From: Methanocorpusculum sp.
GTDB lineage: Archaea > Halobacteriota > Methanomicrobia > Methanomicrobiales > Methanocorpusculaceae
Reading direction: 5' to 3'
Assembly (NCBI GenBank): GCA_029987245.1
Contig: DALTWG010000066.1
Location: forward strand, 1-7,818
DNA length: 7,818 bases
A program made the translations under genes and the position numbers. This document shows positions 5,852 through 7,818 of this stretch, one piece after another (the stretch's first letter is position 1; each line of letters opens with the position of its first letter). The notes under the pieces are model-generated. The model searched no databases. It had not been told where the DNA came from and saw nothing but the letters and a program-made list of their open reading frames with translations.

Positions 5852-6531
5852 CGCTTCATTTTCTGCAGTCTGATTTTATTTTCACCGCTTACGCAATAGG
5901 ATTCCTGAATTTTCCGGATGGATTTGTTGAAGGTCCAGTCGTCAAGTGTGCAGTCCTGCAAAAACTCTTCGGTTTTTTCCGGAAACTTCACATAGCAGAT
6001 GGAAACAAGCCAGGCAAGCGCCATTTTTGCATAATAGCCGTCCGGATTGAAGTCAGCTTTGGAAAGGACTTCGTCAACATATTCCGGCATGAGGAAATGG
6101 TCTAAAAACATAACTAAGGCGAACCGGATTTCAAATTCCGTGCCGGAAAGGTACGGAATTAAGAAATTCCAAAATTCCTTTGGATATGTTTTTGCAAGTT
6201 TCAGACCGGCAGCAGTGGAATCACAGACCGACCAGTTGTCTATTTTGGGAATAAATGCGCGAAGTGGCTCAAAAATTTCCTCGAGGGGTGCTTTGAGATA
6301 GCCTATGACAAGACCCTGAAGCATGATTTCTTCAAAGGAATCGTCCGATGCATATGCAAGATAGGTTTTCCAGTCGCTTTTGGCAAGCTTTTTTGCAATC
6401 GCGCGCAGGGCGGGAAGGCGCACTCCAAGCACATTTTTAGTGCCGGGCAGAAGTTTTTCGTTGAATGCGCGAAACTGCGGCTCGGAAAGGTTCGCAAGTT
6501 CGGCTTTAATGCGGGCGTTGAGATCAGTCAT
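5830..6531 (-). CDS. DNA alkylation repair protein (AlkD-like, HEAT repeats)
   Basis: This 233-residue, mostly helical protein fits the DNA_alkylation family (PF08713), HEAT-repeat glycosylases that remove alkylated bases such as 3- or 7-methylpurines. Family landmarks are GVRLPALRAIAKKLAK (36-51), IDNWSVCDSTAAGL (97-110), EFEIRFALVMFLDHF (132-146) and GYYAKMALAWLVS (165-177). W100, D104, R136 and W174 have spacing close to the W109, D113, R148 and W187 of Bacillus cereus AlkD. The frame is open to 6600, but homology begins at MTDLNARIK, whose ATG overlaps the stop of the upstream flavoprotein gene (ATGACTGA), so the two form an operon. The style of the sequence resembles Firmicutes homologues, and a 60-base sample (6121-6180) is 40% GC against 63% in a lysS sample, so transfer is possible. 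Confidence 0.88.
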   Translation of the reverse strand: MTDLNARIKAELANLSEPQFRAFNEKLLPGTKNVLGVRLPALRAIAKKLAKSDWKTYLAYASDDSFEEIMLQGLVIGYLKAPLEEIFEPLRAFIPKIDNWSVCDSTAAGLKLAKTYPKEFWNFLIPYLSGTEFEIRFALVMFLDHFLMPEYVDEVLSKADFNPDGYYAKMALAWLVSICYVKFPEKTEEFLQDCTLDDWTFNKSIRKIQESYCVSGENKIRLQKMKRYLQRSS

Positions 6532-7114
6532 GCTGCAGTTCTTCAGCGAGGTTCTTTCCTTTTGCAAAGGCTTCTTCGCAAAGCCCCGGTTTATGTTCAA
6601 TCCGCCCTATTTTATCCATGTCGTTTTGGAGCAGTTCATCAAAGTATTTTGAGGATACGATGCTGCACCAGGCTTTTACGGTTGCCTTTGCGCCGTCAAA
6701 GACATCGGCGGTGCCCATGCCGGACAGCGAAAGAAACAGGGTGCGCCGTTTTTTTGCACGTTCCGGCTTTACAAGGGGCGCACCGTTTTTGCGGGCGAAA
6801 TAAAACGGCTGGCACCGGTCAAAGAAACATTTCAGGGCGCCGGGGATGCCGTAGGTCATTATCGGGCTTGCAATTATGATGCCGTCAGAGGTTTTGAGTT
6901 TATCCATAAGGAGAGTTGCGTCATCATCTATCATGCAGCGGTTTTCAAACGTGCAGCCGTAGGACTGCACGCAGGGGTTTATCTGCATCTTCGGGATGCA
7001 GAAAGTCTCTACAGAACATCCGGCGCTTTCTGCGCCGCGCACGGCACACTGCAGCAGGCGTTTTGTGTTTCCTTCGGGGACTGCGCTTCCAAGGAGCGCG
7101 ATTATTTGGGGCAT
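6524..7114 (-). CDS. NADPH-dependent FMN reductase / flavodoxin-fold protein
   Basis: This 196-residue protein has a flavodoxin-like fold. GSAVPEGNTKRLL (9-21) is the FMN phosphate loop, and ASPIMTYGIPGALKCFFDR (82-100) matches the flavin ring and dimer segment typical of the FMN reductase and iron-sulfur flavoprotein (COG0655) group. Relatives in that group carry a compact four-cysteine cluster near residue 50; here only C48, C54 and C60 (INPCVQSYGCTFENRCMIDDD) remain, with different spacing, so a [4Fe-4S] cluster is uncertain. The likely role is cytoplasmic flavin-based electron transfer, partner unknown. The TATA box CTTATATTCTT is centred 26 bp upstream of the ATG, which predicts a leaderless mRNA and supports this start. 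Its 3' end overlaps the alkylation repair gene by 8 bp. Confidence 0.85.
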   Translation of the reverse strand: MPQIIALLGSAVPEGNTKRLLQCAVRGAESAGCSVETFCIPKMQINPCVQSYGCTFENRCMIDDDATLLMDKLKTSDGIIIASPIMTYGIPGALKCFFDRCQPFYFARKNGAPLVKPERAKKRRTLFLSLSGMGTADVFDGAKATVKAWCSIVSSKYFDELLQNDMDKIGRIEHKPGLCEEAFAKGKNLAEELQHD

Positions 7115-7133
7115 ACTGGTATGTTGTTTTCAA

Positions 7134-7144
7134 AAGAATATAAG
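7134..7144 (-). promoter_or_regulatory. TATA box of the flavoprotein / alkylation repair operon
   Basis: CTTATATTCTT on the minus strand (7144 down to 7134) is centred near 7140, 26 bp before the ATG at 7114, so the transcript should begin at the start codon. It is identical over 11 bases to the DUF4013 promoter box. Confidence 0.6.
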
Positions 7145-7161
7145 GGTGCGTGTCGGGGATG

Positions 7162-7194
7162 CGGCACAGCCCGGCACAGCCTCTGTCCCCAGAG
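7162..7194. repeat. Tandem 10-bp repeat followed by a small hairpin
   Basis: CGGCACAGCC occurs twice in direct tandem (7162-7171 and 7172-7181). It is followed by CTCTG (7181-7185) and CAGAG (7190-7194), an inverted repeat with a 4-base loop. The block lies about 20-55 bp upstream of the TATA box of the leftward flavoprotein operon, in the 158-bp gap between it and the rightward repeat-protein gene. An activator site is possible; no function is shown. Confidence 0.4.
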
Positions 7195-7232
7195 AGACGG
7201 CCTGGTTTTTTTCGACGTGATGATTCCAAAGA

Positions 7233-7241
7233 TTTAATATA
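7233..7241 (+). promoter_or_regulatory. TATA box of the repeat-protein gene
   Basis: TTTAATATA is centred near 7237, 36 bp before the ATG at 7273. It predicts transcription start near 7263 and a leader of about 10 nt. A run of seven Ts (7206-7212) lies further upstream. Confidence 0.45.
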
Positions 7242-7272
7242 GGATAAAGGTGATATTTAGGTAATTCTATAG

Positions 7273-7818
7273 ATGAGTCCGATGAGAAACCTTTTAACTA
7301 TCCTGTTCGGCCGCAGAAAAAAACAGGAAAAAGAGGATATTCCGGAAAATACCGCGAATCCGCCCGCGGAAAATATTGCCTCGCCTGAAACTCCGCAGGA
7401 AAATCTACCGGAAAATCTTCCCGCGCAGGGTGAAACTGCAGCGGAAGCGCCGAAGGAAAAAGTGCCGGTGGCAAAACCCGAACCCGCACCGGCAAAGCCC
7501 GCTGAAGCAGTGGAAGCGCCGAAGGAAAAAGTGCCGGAGGCAAAACCCGAACCCGCACCGGCAAAGCCCGCTGAAGCAGTGGAAGCGCCGAAGGAAAAAG
7601 TGCCGGAGGCAAAACCCGAACCCGCACCGGCAAAGCCCGCTGAAGCAGTGGAAGCGCCGAAGGAAAAAGTGCCGGAGGCAAAACCCGAACCCGCACCGGC
7701 AAAGCCCGCTGAAGCAGTGGAAGCGCCGAAGGAAAAAGTGCCGGAGGCAAAACCCGAACCCGCACCGGCAAAGCCCGCTGAAGCAGTGGAAGCGCCGAAG
7801 GAAAAAGTGCCGGAGGCA
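7273..7818 (+). CDS. Pro/Ala/Lys/Glu-rich tandem-repeat protein, 3' end outside window
   Basis: The frame starts at ATG 7273 and stays open for 182 codons to the window edge, so the C-terminus is missing. I do not recognise the family. The N-terminus MSPMRNLLTILFGRRKKQEKE has a short hydrophobic stretch (about 5-13) followed by basic residues, which could be an amphipathic membrane-targeting helix; it is not a convincing signal peptide. Residues 20-57 are rich in PEN-like steps. From residue 58 on, a 23-residue unit of the form EAPKEKVPEAKPEPAPAKP plus AEAV repeats five full times and part of a sixth. Such sequence is probably an extended, disordered linker, as seen between a membrane anchor and a folded domain. 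An in-frame TAG directly precedes the ATG; the only other nearby start is the ATG at 7282. Function cannot be assigned without the C-terminal part. Confidence 0.75.
   Translation, partial: MSPMRNLLTILFGRRKKQEKEDIPENTANPPAENIASPETPQENLPENLPAQGETAAEAPKEKVPVAKPEPAPAKPAEAVEAPKEKVPEAKPEPAPAKPAEAVEAPKEKVPEAKPEPAPAKPAEAVEAPKEKVPEAKPEPAPAKPAEAVEAPKEKVPEAKPEPAPAKPAEAVEAPKEKVPEA
7444..7818 (+). repeat. 69-bp tandem repeat, five full copies plus a partial
   Basis: Copies start at 7444, 7513, 7582, 7651, 7720 and 7789, the last cut by the window edge after 30 bases. By eye all copies are identical except that copy 1 has T at 7469 (Val66) where the others have A (Glu). The period is a multiple of three, so the reading frame is kept. 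Near-perfect nucleotide identity points to recent expansion or ongoing homogenisation. The copy number beyond the window is unknown and is liable to collapse in short-read assemblies. Confidence 0.97.

Noticed and set aside
6532..6600. N-terminal extension of the alkylation repair frame
   Set aside because: It lies wholly within the flavoprotein coding sequence. The ATG at 6531 matches the family start and gives a typical 8-bp operon overlap.
7298..7771. Leftward 157-codon frame with Arg/Pro/Leu repeats
   Set aside because: It is the antisense shadow of the 69-bp repeat. A period divisible by three with no stop in one unit keeps that frame open automatically.
7444..7818. CRISPR array
   Set aside because: Repeats are directly contiguous with no variable spacers, the period is in frame, and they continue an open coding frame.

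Overview
The window looks archaeal, most likely a methanogenic euryarchaeon of the Methanomicrobiales; Methanocorpusculum is a plausible but unproven guess. The reasons are a class I lysyl-tRNA synthetase, a COG2108-type radical SAM protein, a cis-prenyltransferase with archaeal-style motifs, and promoters made of TATA boxes about 25-35 bp before the start codons with little or no leader and few Shine-Dalgarno sites. T-runs, rather than strong GC hairpins, follow several genes. Taxonomy is inference from gene content, not from a search.

Layout from left to right. Bases 1-325 are AT-rich and hold no convincing gene, but they contain a hairpin with a T-run (46-82), a TATA box next to a 20-bp near-palindrome (163-192), and T-runs. 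A DUF4013 membrane protein (326-1123) and a rubrerythrin (1226-1726) are read leftward. RadC (1810-2487) is read rightward, divergent from rubrerythrin across an 83-bp gap in which the two candidate TATA boxes are mirror images. A rightward three-gene operon follows: lysyl-tRNA synthetase (2579-4093), an uncharacterised radical SAM enzyme (4095-5099) and a cis-prenyl diphosphate synthase (5096-5851), with a 1-nt gap and an ATGA overlap. Read leftward are an AlkD-like DNA alkylation repair protein (5830-6531) and, upstream of it, an FMN-reductase/flavodoxin-fold protein (6524-7114); they overlap by 8 bp and form an operon whose 3' end overlaps the prenyltransferase gene tail to tail by 22 bp. 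A rightward gene starts at 7273 and runs off the window; it encodes a Pro/Ala/Lys/Glu-rich protein built on a nearly identical 69-bp (23-residue) tandem repeat.

Functionally this is an ordinary mix of housekeeping (tRNA charging, polyprenyl carrier lipid synthesis) and stress-related functions (peroxide reduction by rubrerythrin, alkylation repair, a flavoprotein, RadC). I see no CRISPR array, rRNA, tRNA, insertion sequence or clear defence system. The points most worth a second look are the repeat protein, the uncharacterised radical SAM gene coupled to lysS and uppS, and several small symmetric or tandem DNA motifs at promoters.
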